DNA of 64,000 nt from an uncultured Aquimarina sp. Lineage in GTDB: Bacteria; Bacteroidota; Bacteroidia; Flavobacteriales; Flavobacteriaceae. The stretch covers positions 186,001 to 250,000 of the forward strand of contig NZ_CANLOZ010000004.1 of assembly GCF_947492965.1 (NCBI RefSeq). The letters are read 5' to 3'. A model generated the notes under the pieces. The model saw nothing but the letters and a program-made list of their open reading frames with translations, made no database searches and was not told the DNA's origin. Shown piece by piece: positions 16,606 to 25,881 of this stretch (its first letter is position 1; the number at the start of each line of letters is the position of its first letter). Position numbers and translations under genes: made by a program.

Positions 16606-17472
16606 TTATCTATTCTTCCTAAAAGTTGTAGGAGAATGACCTGTGCACTTTTTAAAGAAATTACTAAAATTAGCGGGTTCGGTGAATCCCAATCCATAAC
16701 CGATTTCCTTTGCGGAGTTTTCTGAAAAAGTCAAAAGCCGTTTTGCCTCAATAATAATTCTAGATTGTAAATATTCTTTGGCGGTTTTTCCGATTAGTGA
16801 TTTTATAGTTCTGTTAAGATGATCTGGAGTTACGTGTAATGCTTCTGCGTATTGCTGTACTTTATGCCACGAAGCAAACTGTTTTTCTACTAATTCTTTA
16901 TACGATGTTAAAATTAGTGATCCTGTTTGTAATTGCTGTGGGTCTTTTGGATGGGTACTACAAATATTGTTGCTATAGATTAAGAATAACTTTATCCATG
17001 CACCGATTGCAGCTAACCTAAATTTAGACTCAGAATTAAAGGTTTCAAAAATTTCTTGAGTATACCGGTTTAACTGTTCAAATTGGATTTTATTTAATGA
17101 AAGGGGCGGAGTGTATCCATAATCCTGGAATAAATTAATGTCTTCTATGAATCGATAATCAATATTATTTTTTATCATGAATTGCCTCGAAAAAGTAATC
17201 ACCCAGCCAAATGATTTTTCAAGCTCAATCATTTGATGAACTTGTCCCGGACTCAAGAAAAATGCTTGATTATTTTCTAACAAAAATTCATTAAAATCAA
17301 TAACATGGGTTCCTTTTGCTTTAAAAACTAATAGGATAATATAAAAATCATGTCTGTGGGGAGCATCAACTAAACCATTTTTATGATCATAAATATCCTC
17401 CATTTTCTTTATGTCAAAGGTTATTTGATCATTTTGGGTGTCGTTTAGCTGGTATGTTTTAATTGAATTCAA
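16606..17472 (-). CDS. AraC-family transcription regulator
   Basis: A 288-residue regulator with an N-terminal cupin-like effector domain (HRHDFYIILLVFKAKGTHVIDF, then LSPGQVHQM). The C-terminal AraC double helix-turn-helix (about 190-288) includes LHVTPDHLNRTIKSLIGKTAKEYLQSRIIIEAKRLL and ends IGYGLGFTEPANFSNFFKKCTGHSPTTFRK. It is 80 bp upstream of the pirin and nitroreductase genes on the same strand, so it may activate them or be cotranscribed. The ligand is unknown. Confidence 0.93.
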   Translation of the reverse strand: MNSIKTYQLNDTQNDQITFDIKKMEDIYDHKNGLVDAPHRHDFYIILLVFKAKGTHVIDFNEFLLENNQAFFLSPGQVHQMIELEKSFGWVITFSRQFMIKNNIDYRFIEDINLFQDYGYTPPLSLNKIQFEQLNRYTQEIFETFNSESKFRLAAIGAWIKLFLIYSNNICSTHPKDPQQLQTGSLILTSYKELVEKQFASWHKVQQYAEALHVTPDHLNRTIKSLIGKTAKEYLQSRIIIEAKRLLTFSENSAKEIGYGLGFTEPANFSNFFKKCTGHSPTTFRKNR

Positions 17473-17589
17473 TTTTTCATATAGAAATTGCTGTTTAATA
17501 TACAGGTTTTACTTTTCTTTTTGTTTAGGTTTATGTGTTATTTAAGATAATTATTCTTTCTAAGAATTCTTTTATTTGATATCTATAAA

Positions 17590-17620
17590 ATAAAAAAGGG
17601 AAAGCTATAATGCTTTCCCT
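17590..17620 (-). terminator. Terminator of the small lipoprotein pair
   Basis: AGGGAAAGC and GCTTTCCCT form a perfect 9-bp stem with a 6-nt loop. It is followed on the minus strand by six T, about 60 bp after the end of the gene 17681..17842. Confidence 0.8.
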
Positions 17621-17680
17621 GTCGAAGTAATTGTACTTCTATATTTTGGTTAATTCTATTGTAAAAGAGAACCTTATTTA

Positions 17681-17842
17681 TTATTGGTTTCCAACAGTAA
17701 TTTCTTCTCCGTCTTGCTCTCCGTCAGTTGTTTCTTCTGTGTCAGTTGTAGTATCTTCGTTAAATACTGCGTCTTCGAATGATTCGTTTTCACAAGCAAC
17801 AAAAATTGAAGCTAATACTAATAAAAATGCGATTTTTTTCAT
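17681..17842 (-). CDS. Tiny acidic lipoprotein, 53 residues
   Basis: A 53-residue predicted lipoprotein: MKKIAFLLVLASIFVAC supplies the signal and lipobox (Cys17). The mature 37 residues are almost wholly Glu, Asp, Thr and Asn, with SFEDAVFNEDTTTD. It is paralogous to the upstream gene 17881..18054, sharing the E-S...EDAVFN/EDEVFN core. The two genes are 38 bp apart and end at one terminator. Function is unknown; such a short acidic lipidated tail could act as a surface or periplasmic tether. Confidence 0.7.
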   Translation of the reverse strand: MKKIAFLLVLASIFVACENESFEDAVFNEDTTTDTEETTDGEQDGEEITVGNQ

Positions 17843-17880
17843 GTCTGTTTTGTTTAAATTTATTTTGAGGATATTTTATT

Positions 17881-18054
17881 TTAGTTTCCTAAACCGTATG
17901 TATTGTCTTCATGAACATCGATGATCTCGACATCTTCATCTTCAGATACTTCTATTTCAGTATCTACATTGAATACTTCGTCTTCTACGGATGAGCTTTC
18001 ACATGATGTTATTGCTAAAGCTATCATAACTAGAAATGGGAATTTTTTAATCAT
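17881..18054 (-). CDS. Tiny acidic lipoprotein, 57 residues
   Basis: A 57-residue predicted lipoprotein: signal MIKKFPFLVMIALAITSC (Cys18), then a 39-residue acidic tail with SSVEDEVFNVDTEIEVSEDEDVE and ending YGLGN. It is the first gene of a two-gene unit with its paralogue 17681..17842. A TACATTTG element on the minus strand (18115..18122) about 60 bp before the ATG fits a Bacteroidota -7 box. No family is recognised. Confidence 0.7.
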   Translation of the reverse strand: MIKKFPFLVMIALAITSCESSSVEDEVFNVDTEIEVSEDEDVEIIDVHEDNTYGLGN

Positions 18055-18653
18055 TTTAATAAAAGTTTTTTATGTTTTGTGATATGTTGTTATCTGCTTT
18101 TTTAAAAACCGGGGCAAATGTATTCAAAAATCTAATCCGAAATCATAAAATTATCTTAACAGCCCTTTATTCATGGGGATTTCGGTAAAATTCCAGTGTC
18201 TAGTTTCTAATAAAAATGAATATAATTTTAAAATTCATCATCAGTTTGAAACGAAATGGTGAATTATGTTCAGTTTTTTGATGTTTCTATTAAGAATCAG
18301 GTAAAAATGAAAAATCCCTGTAATTAACAATTTGATAATATAGAACCCTTAAAATACGTTAATTTTGAATAATTATTATTAAAATAGGTTAATAGGTGAT
18401 AATTGTTTAAAATATATGAATTTTTCCAGAACTCTACTTAGATAATTTATTCCCTTATTATCGAGTCGTTAATTAAGAGTTTGATAAAATACTTTAATAG
18501 TAGATAGGAATAGTGGATTTTATATCTTATTCATTCATGAAAACGTCAATCATTAAACTTTTTTACCTAAAAATTGACTTTTAGCACATTGATTTGACCA
18601 GGTAGAAAGAGTAATATTAACTTAAGAATCAGATTGAAGTTTTATTTTAACGC
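18055..18653. other. Intergenic region, 599 bp
   Basis: Holds the promoter-like TACATTTG (minus strand, 18115..18122) of the small lipoproteins and the second copy of the 21-bp repeat at 18321..18341. No reading frame or hairpin of note was seen in the rest. Confidence 0.6.
18321..18341. repeat. 21-bp intergenic repeat, copy 2
   Basis: Identical to 14966..14986, 3.3 kb away, and in the same orientation. On the minus strand both copies lie some 200-270 bp upstream of a short transcript. Confidence 0.6.
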
Positions 18654-19286
18654 TTACATGGCCTTTTCTAAAATAATAATCATTTCGTCTGCAATACCTG
18701 CATTAAATGGATGAATACTAGATTTTAATAAACTTAAGGTATCGTAGTAGCCACCATAAACTTTCATCTTAGCGTTTACATTAGCGCCTTTGTTTATTAA
18801 AAAGTCAGTAATCATCGGGAGGTTTTTTGGTGCTTTCTGCCTCCACATTTCTACACCGTTACTAGCGGTATAGTGTAGCAAAGTTGCCTGATGTCCATAA
18901 TTAGATCTTTTAGATATTATATGTGGATGAGCATGTATTGTGCGCTTTAAAGCATCAAAATCTCCATTGATGAGTTGGTTTACTGCTTTTTCAAAAACTA
19001 CATCGTAACGGATATTTGATTGTGAAACTGTTTTCCAGTTTTGAAAACCATATTCATTAGCAATGGTTGATCTACAATCATCAATGGTGTAATTGATTGT
19101 TTTTAATTCTTCTATTGATATGCCTAAATATTTAGGATGATAATTGTTTACTTCTTTATAAATAATATTTTCCTGAGCTATAATACCTTCTAACATTCGT
19201 TCTGCCATTTTGGACAAATGCCTTTTGATCAGTGAATATTTATTGAATTCTAAAAGAAGCGTACCATAAAAAGATTCAATATTCAT
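18654..19286 (-). CDS. Ankyrin-repeat-like protein
   Basis: A 210-residue cytoplasmic protein. The C-terminal half looks like degenerate ankyrin repeats: TLLHYTASNGVEMWRQKAPKNLPMITDFLINKGANVNAKMKVYGGYYDTLSLLKSS, with the GANVNAK turn well preserved. The N-terminal part is helical and includes ANEYGFQNWKTV, seen in small ankyrin proteins of soil and marine bacteria. Only about two repeats are clear, so the protein may be shorter than typical family members. It probably mediates protein contacts; the partner is unknown. It follows the long peptidase run on the same strand after about 100 bp. Confidence 0.75.
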   Translation of the reverse strand: MNIESFYGTLLLEFNKYSLIKRHLSKMAERMLEGIIAQENIIYKEVNNYHPKYLGISIEELKTINYTIDDCRSTIANEYGFQNWKTVSQSNIRYDVVFEKAVNQLINGDFDALKRTIHAHPHIISKRSNYGHQATLLHYTASNGVEMWRQKAPKNLPMITDFLINKGANVNAKMKVYGGYYDTLSLLKSSIHPFNAGIADEMIIILEKAM

Positions 19287-19388
19287 TATTTATATAATTA
19301 TACTATAGTTATCTCATTAAGATATTTTATTTAAGCTCTTACTGTACTATCTGATTTTGTTGGTACTTTACCTTTTTTGGTTATTATC

Positions 19389-22253
19389 TTAATCTTTTAC
19401 TTTTTTATTTTTTTCATTCAACAGTATAGGCGTTCCATATCCAAGTTCTTCTAATTTCTTTAGCTGTGTTTTTGCATCACCAACAACTAAGTATATCATT
19501 TTATTAGGATCAAGATATTGATTAGCTAATGACTTAATCTGATCTACTGTCATCTCATTTACGATAGATTCTCGTTTAGTTATATAGTCTTTAGCATATC
19601 CTAAAGTACTTATATTAGTAAGCATATTTAATTTGGCACCTAGGGTTTCGAATGCTCTTGCATTACTTTTTATAAGTGAGCTTTTTGTTATTTCCAGATC
19701 ATTTTCGTTGTAATCTTTACCATAGTTTTCTAAAATCTCTTTTACCAAACTACTAGATTCATAGGTAACATTAGAACGTACACCACTAGAAATTGAAAAA
19801 GATCCGGGAATTGTAGTTCCAGAAAATCTAGATCCTATTCCATAGGTATACCCTTTTCCTTCTCTTAATTGTTGTGTAAGTTGAGACGCGAATCCACCGC
19901 CACCAAGTCGGTAGTTCATAATTGTAGCAGGATAAAAATCTTTATCTGTGGCAGCCATTGCCGGATATCCAAAACGTATCATGGATTGTTTAGCTCCTGG
20001 CACATCATAAAAGTAAACGCGAGACCTTTCTGGAGCAGTTGGAGTATTTAGCTCTGGAAATACCACTTCTTTAACATCCCAGTTTTTATTCAATTCTGAT
20101 AACGAAGCGCTTACTTGATCTTTAGAAATATCTCCCGCTAGATGAATTTTTGTAACCGATGGAGAAATATTGGAATTGTAATAACTTTTTAGATCTTCTA
20201 CTGTAATTTCTTTTATGGTCTTTTCTGATCCTAAATTATTATAGGAGAGAATATGATCTTTACCATAGATTAGTTTCGCAAATTCATTAGTAGCGATACT
20301 TCTCGGACTTGCTTTTTGCTGTTGCAATTGGCTGCTGATGTCTTGTTTTATGAGTTCAAATTCTTTTTCATCCCATCTAGGTTCGAGAATAATCTCTTGA
20401 ACTAATTTTATGGTTTTATCGTAGTTTTTAGATAAAGTACTACCACTAATACTAATATTTTGATCAGTAGCATACATATTTATTATCGCTCCAAGACTTT
20501 CTATTTCATTTTCTAATTGTTCAGTGGTTTTGTTTTTAGTTCCTTTCATCATTAATCGAGCAAGCATGTTCGAAATACCTACTTTATCTGCTTGTTCTAG
20601 TAGTAAACCACCTTTAATATCTATTCTAAACTGAACCAAAGGAACTTCATCGTTTTGAATTCCATATACTTTGAGTCCAGAGGTCAAATTATCTTCCCAA
20701 ACTTCAGGAATTGTTACTTTAGGTGTTTCTCCATAAGGTGGTTCCTGAGATCGATCAAAACTAGACGGAGTCTTTTCGTAAGTAGCTGCTATGCTAGGAT
20801 CAAAATTTTCTTCTGCTCCTTCTACTATTTTTTCTTCCACTATTTCTGCAACTGTAGAGTTTGTAAGAATTAGATCAGTTTGTCCAATAGGAACAAAACT
20901 TGTTGCTACAAAGTGTTTTCCTTTTATATATTGGTTATATACTCGCATTACATCATCCGTAGTAACAGCAAGTATGTTTTTTACATCCTGATTTATAAAT
21001 CCAGGATCTCCTGCAAAAATTTCATATTGTGCTAGTTGAAACCCTTTTCCTAACACACTAGATAAACCATTGTAAAAGTTGGTCTCTTGTCCAGCTTTAA
21101 TTCGATCTAAATCTTTCTGTGAGATTCCTTCTGCTTCAAATTTTGTGAAAGCTTCTTGTACAGCCTTGTCGATATCATTTAAGTTTACTTTTTCGAACCC
21201 TCGGATTTGTAATCTAAATTCACCAGCCAATTCCGAACCAAAATGAAACATAGTGACATTCGGAGCCAACTGCTTGTTATCGATTATTATCTCATTAAAA
21301 GGTGCTTTCTTTCCTTCGGATAAATAGCTTGATAACACTTGTAATGCATAAGAATCTGGATGATATTGATGCACTGCAGGCCAGGTCATTGTTAATTGAG
21401 GAAGTCTAGCAAAATTATCCTCGTAATATAGTTTTTTAGTTTCTGAAAGCGTTACAGGTTGTTTTTTTAAGGGAGTAATGTCTTCTCCACGTTTAATCTC
21501 ATCAAAATATTTGTGAACCCATTCTTTTGCTTGGGCTGTATCAAAATCTCCAGCTATAGTAAGGGTTACATTATTAGGGACATACCACTTGTTATAGAAG
21601 TCTTTCACATCTTGTAAAGTTGCATTTTGAAGATCTTCTAACGAACCAATTACTTGCCAGTTATATGGATGCCCTTTTGGGAAAAGGTTTTTACCTATAA
21701 CATAGGAAACATGTCCGTAAGGACGATTGTCAATGCTTTGTCGTTTTTCATTTTTTACAACTTGTTTTTCTTTGGCTAGCACAGGATCAGTAACGGTATT
21801 AATAAAGAACCCTAATTTATCTGCTTCTGCCCAGATCATTTTTTCTAGCGCATCTTTCGGAACTGTTTGGAAATAATTTGTTCTGTCCCTACTGGTAGAT
21901 CCATTAGCTCCAGAACCTCCAATTCTTGCACTCATTTTGTCCAATCCTCCTTTTCCAAGGTTTTCTGATTCTAGAAATAACAAGTGTTCAAACAAGTGTG
22001 CGAAACCTGTTCTTCCTTCTATTTCTCTAGCTGAACCAACGTGTGCTGTTAACGCTACTGCAACTACGGGATCAGAACGATCAACATGAAAGATAACCTG
22101 TAATCCATTATCCAAAGTGAATTTCTCGAAATCTACTTTAAATTCTTTTGTTTCTTTAGCAACCTTATCTTCGGTAACAGGAGTGTCTTTTTTGCAAGAA
22201 ACGATAAGGGTAGTACATATAAAAACCCATAATAAAGATTTAGTTGTTTTCAT
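19389..22253 (-). CDS. M16-family zinc peptidase lipoprotein
   Basis: A 954-residue pitrilysin-like metallopeptidase carrying two M16 halves in one chain. It is exported as a lipoprotein (signal ending LIVSC, Cys20). The zinc motif HLFEH lies at 86-90 with the downstream Glu in the KNEKRQ region. The second half (from about residue 515) lacks the HxxEH motif, as expected of an inactive M16 domain. It degrades peptides, probably in the periplasm or at the cell surface. It is the last gene of a run M14, M3, DinB-like, membrane protein, M16, with only 11 bp to the preceding gene. Confidence 0.94.
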   Translation of the reverse strand: MKTTKSLLWVFICTTLIVSCKKDTPVTEDKVAKETKEFKVDFEKFTLDNGLQVIFHVDRSDPVVAVALTAHVGSAREIEGRTGFAHLFEHLLFLESENLGKGGLDKMSARIGGSGANGSTSRDRTNYFQTVPKDALEKMIWAEADKLGFFINTVTDPVLAKEKQVVKNEKRQSIDNRPYGHVSYVIGKNLFPKGHPYNWQVIGSLEDLQNATLQDVKDFYNKWYVPNNVTLTIAGDFDTAQAKEWVHKYFDEIKRGEDITPLKKQPVTLSETKKLYYEDNFARLPQLTMTWPAVHQYHPDSYALQVLSSYLSEGKKAPFNEIIIDNKQLAPNVTMFHFGSELAGEFRLQIRGFEKVNLNDIDKAVQEAFTKFEAEGISQKDLDRIKAGQETNFYNGLSSVLGKGFQLAQYEIFAGDPGFINQDVKNILAVTTDDVMRVYNQYIKGKHFVATSFVPIGQTDLILTNSTVAEIVEEKIVEGAEENFDPSIAATYEKTPSSFDRSQEPPYGETPKVTIPEVWEDNLTSGLKVYGIQNDEVPLVQFRIDIKGGLLLEQADKVGISNMLARLMMKGTKNKTTEQLENEIESLGAIINMYATDQNISISGSTLSKNYDKTIKLVQEIILEPRWDEKEFELIKQDISSQLQQQKASPRSIATNEFAKLIYGKDHILSYNNLGSEKTIKEITVEDLKSYYNSNISPSVTKIHLAGDISKDQVSASLSELNKNWDVKEVVFPELNTPTAPERSRVYFYDVPGAKQSMIRFGYPAMAATDKDFYPATIMNYRLGGGGFASQLTQQLREGKGYTYGIGSRFSGTTIPGSFSISSGVRSNVTYESSSLVKEILENYGKDYNENDLEITKSSLIKSNARAFETLGAKLNMLTNISTLGYAKDYITKRESIVNEMTVDQIKSLANQYLDPNKMIYLVVGDAKTQLKKLEELGYGTPILLNEKNKKVKD

Positions 22254-22264
22254 AATTGATGAAT

Positions 22265-22984
22265 TTACGCTTGTTTATTTTTTTTTGGAGTTGAATCATT
22301 TAAAATAATAAGCTTTTGCCATATTTTTCTACTCAATCCAGTCGTTAAAATTTCTATTTCATTTGCAGCATGTACTACTGTTTCTTCTGGAAGACTCTGT
22401 GAGTACAAAGCTGCTACTTTTCCTACTAATGCTGTCGCTTCTGAGCAATAGTCTAAATACCTCTGTAGCTCAAACCTTGTTAAAGTCCTTTTTGGAGAAT
22501 TTTCAGTAGATGTATTATTACTATCAGTTAGGTTAGGATCTTTAGTGAGTTGATGCATATCGATAACATGAGCAATTCCTCTTAATTCATTGAGTGCTTT
22601 TAATGCTCTTTTGGTTTTTAACTTAGATTCTAAGGAAATAAGAAAGAAAATTGCCGCTCCTATCAAAATAATATCATTAAATATAGCTTCAGATAAGGAA
22701 ACAATATTACCTAAAGTTGTATTTTCAATTTCCCAATTAATATAGGTAACACTATATACCAATCCACCTAATCCTACAAGAATAACCAGATATGCAAAAA
22801 TTCTTAAGGATATATTTGGTTTAGAGATCCATTCTATATTCTGTTTACTATCTAGTGCTACGTGTAAAAAGTTGCGGCATACTTTTTCTAAACCTGAATT
22901 AGGAAATCTATCATGAATACGTTTTTCTAATAATGAAATCGTATTGATTATTTTTTCAGGTTGTAATTGCACATTTTTTTCCAT
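22265..22984 (-). CDS. Unknown membrane protein of the peptidase run
   Basis: A 239-residue protein with two hydrophobic segments (about 68-90 and 104-124) in the middle. The N-terminal part (LEKRIHDRFPNSGLEKVC) and the C-terminal part, rich in polar helices, probably both face the cytoplasm. I do not recognise it by name. It lies 8 bp after the DinB-like gene and 11 bp before the M16 peptidase gene, so it is almost certainly cotranscribed with them. No catalytic motif is seen. Confidence 0.8.
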   Translation of the reverse strand: MEKNVQLQPEKIINTISLLEKRIHDRFPNSGLEKVCRNFLHVALDSKQNIEWISKPNISLRIFAYLVILVGLGGLVYSVTYINWEIENTTLGNIVSLSEAIFNDIILIGAAIFFLISLESKLKTKRALKALNELRGIAHVIDMHQLTKDPNLTDSNNTSTENSPKRTLTRFELQRYLDYCSEATALVGKVAALYSQSLPEETVVHAANEIEILTTGLSRKIWQKLIILNDSTPKKNKQA

Positions 22985-22992
22985 TTATTTAA

Positions 22993-23643
22993 TTAGGTAG
23001 GAAGCCTTTTTATAATAAACTTTATCTGTCCTCTATGATTAGATTCATGTTCACATACATGAAACCATTTTGCATAATTATTAGTTGGTTGATTACTAAA
23101 AAAAGGTTCGGATTTCATGATCCATGTATCATCTCTTTTTGCAAATTCTTTTTTGGTGACCTCTCTTATTTCTTTAAGCGTTTGGAGATAATAATTAATA
23201 GGATTTCCTTTAATTATTTCTCTTCCTTTTTTGCCTAAACCACTTGCGATATCCCATTCTTTTTTAATGTCCTCATCCCATTTACCCCAAGGAATTTCAT
23301 CAAAAGTATTAAGTTGATAGTATCTTTCTGTAGCTGCTAGATGTAATAACATAGCACCAATAGAATTAGATTGTTCATCTATTTGAAAATCTAATTGTTC
23401 TATGGTAAGATCTTTTACGGTTCTGATAACCCAAGCTCTCATCATGGTCATAGTAGATAATAGAGTGCCAATCTGAGGAGAGTACCCTTTCTGAGGACCA
23501 ACTAAGTAGATGTTATCCGTGGTGTCTGGAAGAACTGCTTCATTTGTAAAACTCATCAATGGAGTAGTAGCAATACCTGCTGCCAATATTGATGATCCTT
23601 TAATGAACTTTCTTCTAGTTGTAATCTTTGATTCTTTCATCAT
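22993..23643 (-). CDS. DinB-like Tat-exported protein
   Basis: A 216-residue protein with a twin-arginine signal (TTRRKFIKGSS, Arg10-Arg11, then a hydrophobic AAGIATTPLMSF) and a DinB-type four-helix fold. The metal-binding histidines would be in LLHLAATERYYQ and in HVCEHESNHRGQIKF. DinB-like proteins are usually cytoplasmic metal-dependent thiol-transfer or unknown enzymes, so export by Tat, already folded and metal-loaded, is notable. It sits between the M3 peptidase and the membrane protein on the same strand with short gaps. Confidence 0.85.
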   Translation of the reverse strand: MMKESKITTRRKFIKGSSILAAGIATTPLMSFTNEAVLPDTTDNIYLVGPQKGYSPQIGTLLSTMTMMRAWVIRTVKDLTIEQLDFQIDEQSNSIGAMLLHLAATERYYQLNTFDEIPWGKWDEDIKKEWDIASGLGKKGREIIKGNPINYYLQTLKEIREVTKKEFAKRDDTWIMKSEPFFSNQPTNNYAKWFHVCEHESNHRGQIKFIIKRLPT

Positions 23644-23682
23644 CTTTCAGTTTTTTATGAGTCTCAATTAAAAATACTAATT

Positions 23683-25851
23683 TTAATTTCCGCTGACTGG
23701 AAATCCACGATCCCTCATTAACGCTTCTATGTTAGCTTCTCTACCACGAAATAGCTTATAAGCTTCTGCAGGATCCATAGCGTTACGAGGAGCAAAAAGA
23801 TATTTTACCAGTTTAGCTGCCAGATCTTTATCATAAAAGCCATCAGGAGCTTCTGCAAATGCCTCAGCGGCATCGGCTGTGAGAACATCTGCCCACATAT
23901 ATCCATAATAGGCTGTAGCATATCCTTCTCCAGAAAATACATGTCCAAAATGAGGAGTACGATGACGCATTACCAGCTCTTTAGGCATTTTTAGTTCGGA
24001 TAAAGTCTCTTTTTCGAACGCATCTACATCAATATTAGTTGGGTCAGCTAAGTGAAATTTCATATCCATCAAAGCGGAAGCTAGATATTCGGTGGTGGCA
24101 AAACCTTGATTAAAGGTAGCTGCTTTTTTAACTTTTTCAACCAGTTCTTTTGGCATAGGTTCGCCGGTCTTAAAGTGCACTAAATATGTATTGATAACTT
24201 TATCTGTAGCTAACCAACGCTCTAATAATTGTGATTGAAATTCTGTGTAATCACGTACACCACCGTTTAATGTAGGATATCTCACTTCAGAAGAGAAAAA
24301 GTGTAGCGCATGACCGAACTCATGAAAAAATGTTTCTGCATCGTCCCAAGAAACTAAGACAGGTTCTCCAGGAGCAGGTTTAACAAAATTAGAGTTATTA
24401 GAGGCTAAAACAGTTTTTTTACCATCAAAGGTAGTATGACTTCTATAAGTTGTAGCCCAAGCTCCAGAACGTTTTCCTGTTCTTGCAAAAGGATCTAAAT
24501 ACCACAGACCAATATGCTCTCCAGAGGATTTATCGTTTACCTCCCAAACATGTACATCTTCATGGAAAACAGGAACGCTTCCTTCAGCAACTGGAGTGAA
24601 CTTGTAATTGAATAATTCTCCTGCCACAAAGAACATCGCTTCCCTGAGTTTGTCTAATTGTAGATATTGTTTTACTTCATCAGAATCAAGATCATATTTT
24701 TGCTTTCTTACTTTTTCTGCATAATATCTATAGTCCCAAGGTTCTATGGTAATATCATCTTTATTGTTATTAGCAATGGCTTGCATGTCTGATACTTCTT
24801 CTTTTACGCGTGCAATGGCAGCCGGCCATACCTCGTTCATTAGCTTCATTGCATTTTCGGGGTTTTTTGCCATACGGTTTTGTAATCTCCAATCTGCATA
24901 GTTATCATACCCTAACAATCCAACACGCTCTTTTCGAAGCTGTAATATTTTTGCAATATTATTATTGTTATCTTTTTCATCTCCATTATCACCGCGAGAA
25001 TAATAATTCTTCCAAACCTGCTCTCGTAACTTTCTTTCTGTAGAATATTTTAGAAAAGGATCCATTGAAGATCTAGTATTCGTAACCGCATACAAGTTTT
25101 GTTTCCCTCTATCGTTAGCAGCTTTTTCATAAGCTTTAATTAAAGGATCTGATAATCCCCCTAATTGATCTTTGGATAAGTAAGTTACATACCCTTCTTC
25201 GTCTGCTAAAATGTTATTAGAAAAGTTGGTGTATAACTCCGATAATTCTTTGTTAATAGCAGCGTACCTTTTCTTTTTTTCTTCATCCAATTCAGCTCCA
25301 TTCATAGCAAATTGCTCATAAATTAATTGTACTACTCTTTGTTGATCGTCTTCTAATGGTTCCTTTTGTGAATTATCGTATACTGATTTTATTCGTTGGA
25401 ATAATATCTTGTTTTGTGAGATTTTAGATCGAAAATCTGATAATTTTGGAGCCATTTCCTTCTGAATTTCTCTAAATTCAGGAGAGGATAGATTACTACT
25501 TAAAATACCATAGTAAGTAAAAACTCTATTAAGTTCTTTGCCAGACTTTTCGAATGGTACGATTGTATTCTCAAAAGTTGGACTTTCTTGGTTTGCAGTA
25601 ATAGCATCAATATCTGACAGATTTAGTTTTATTCCTTTTTCTAAAGCTGGTTTGATATCTGAAATTTTCATTTTGTCAAAGGCGGGAACTCCTCCATAAG
25701 GTCCTGTCCATTCTTTTAATAAAGTATTTTCTGTATCAGTAGTTTCAGGTTGTAAATTTTCCACACTTTCTTTCTTTTTATTACAACTAGTTGTTATGAT
25801 CAGGGAACAGATCAATAACTTAAATATTTTTGAGATGTGTTGAGCATTCAT
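23683..25851 (-). CDS. M3-family metallopeptidase (Dcp-like) lipoprotein
   Basis: A 722-residue thimet-type zinc peptidase with lipobox TTSC (Cys23). The zinc motif HEFGHALH begins at residue 510 (His510, Glu511, His514), and the second-sphere GYATAYYGYMWADV is near the end. It most resembles peptidyl-dipeptidase Dcp, which removes C-terminal dipeptides. Lipidation places it in the periplasm or on the outer membrane. It lies between the M14 gene (30 bp upstream) and the DinB-like gene. Confidence 0.94.
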   Translation of the reverse strand: MNAQHISKIFKLLICSLIITTSCNKKKESVENLQPETTDTENTLLKEWTGPYGGVPAFDKMKISDIKPALEKGIKLNLSDIDAITANQESPTFENTIVPFEKSGKELNRVFTYYGILSSNLSSPEFREIQKEMAPKLSDFRSKISQNKILFQRIKSVYDNSQKEPLEDDQQRVVQLIYEQFAMNGAELDEEKKKRYAAINKELSELYTNFSNNILADEEGYVTYLSKDQLGGLSDPLIKAYEKAANDRGKQNLYAVTNTRSSMDPFLKYSTERKLREQVWKNYYSRGDNGDEKDNNNNIAKILQLRKERVGLLGYDNYADWRLQNRMAKNPENAMKLMNEVWPAAIARVKEEVSDMQAIANNNKDDITIEPWDYRYYAEKVRKQKYDLDSDEVKQYLQLDKLREAMFFVAGELFNYKFTPVAEGSVPVFHEDVHVWEVNDKSSGEHIGLWYLDPFARTGKRSGAWATTYRSHTTFDGKKTVLASNNSNFVKPAPGEPVLVSWDDAETFFHEFGHALHFFSSEVRYPTLNGGVRDYTEFQSQLLERWLATDKVINTYLVHFKTGEPMPKELVEKVKKAATFNQGFATTEYLASALMDMKFHLADPTNIDVDAFEKETLSELKMPKELVMRHRTPHFGHVFSGEGYATAYYGYMWADVLTADAAEAFAEAPDGFYDKDLAAKLVKYLFAPRNAMDPAEAYKLFRGREANIEALMRDRGFPVSGN

Positions 25852-25881
25852 AAATTGAATATATTGAGTAAGTCGTTTATG

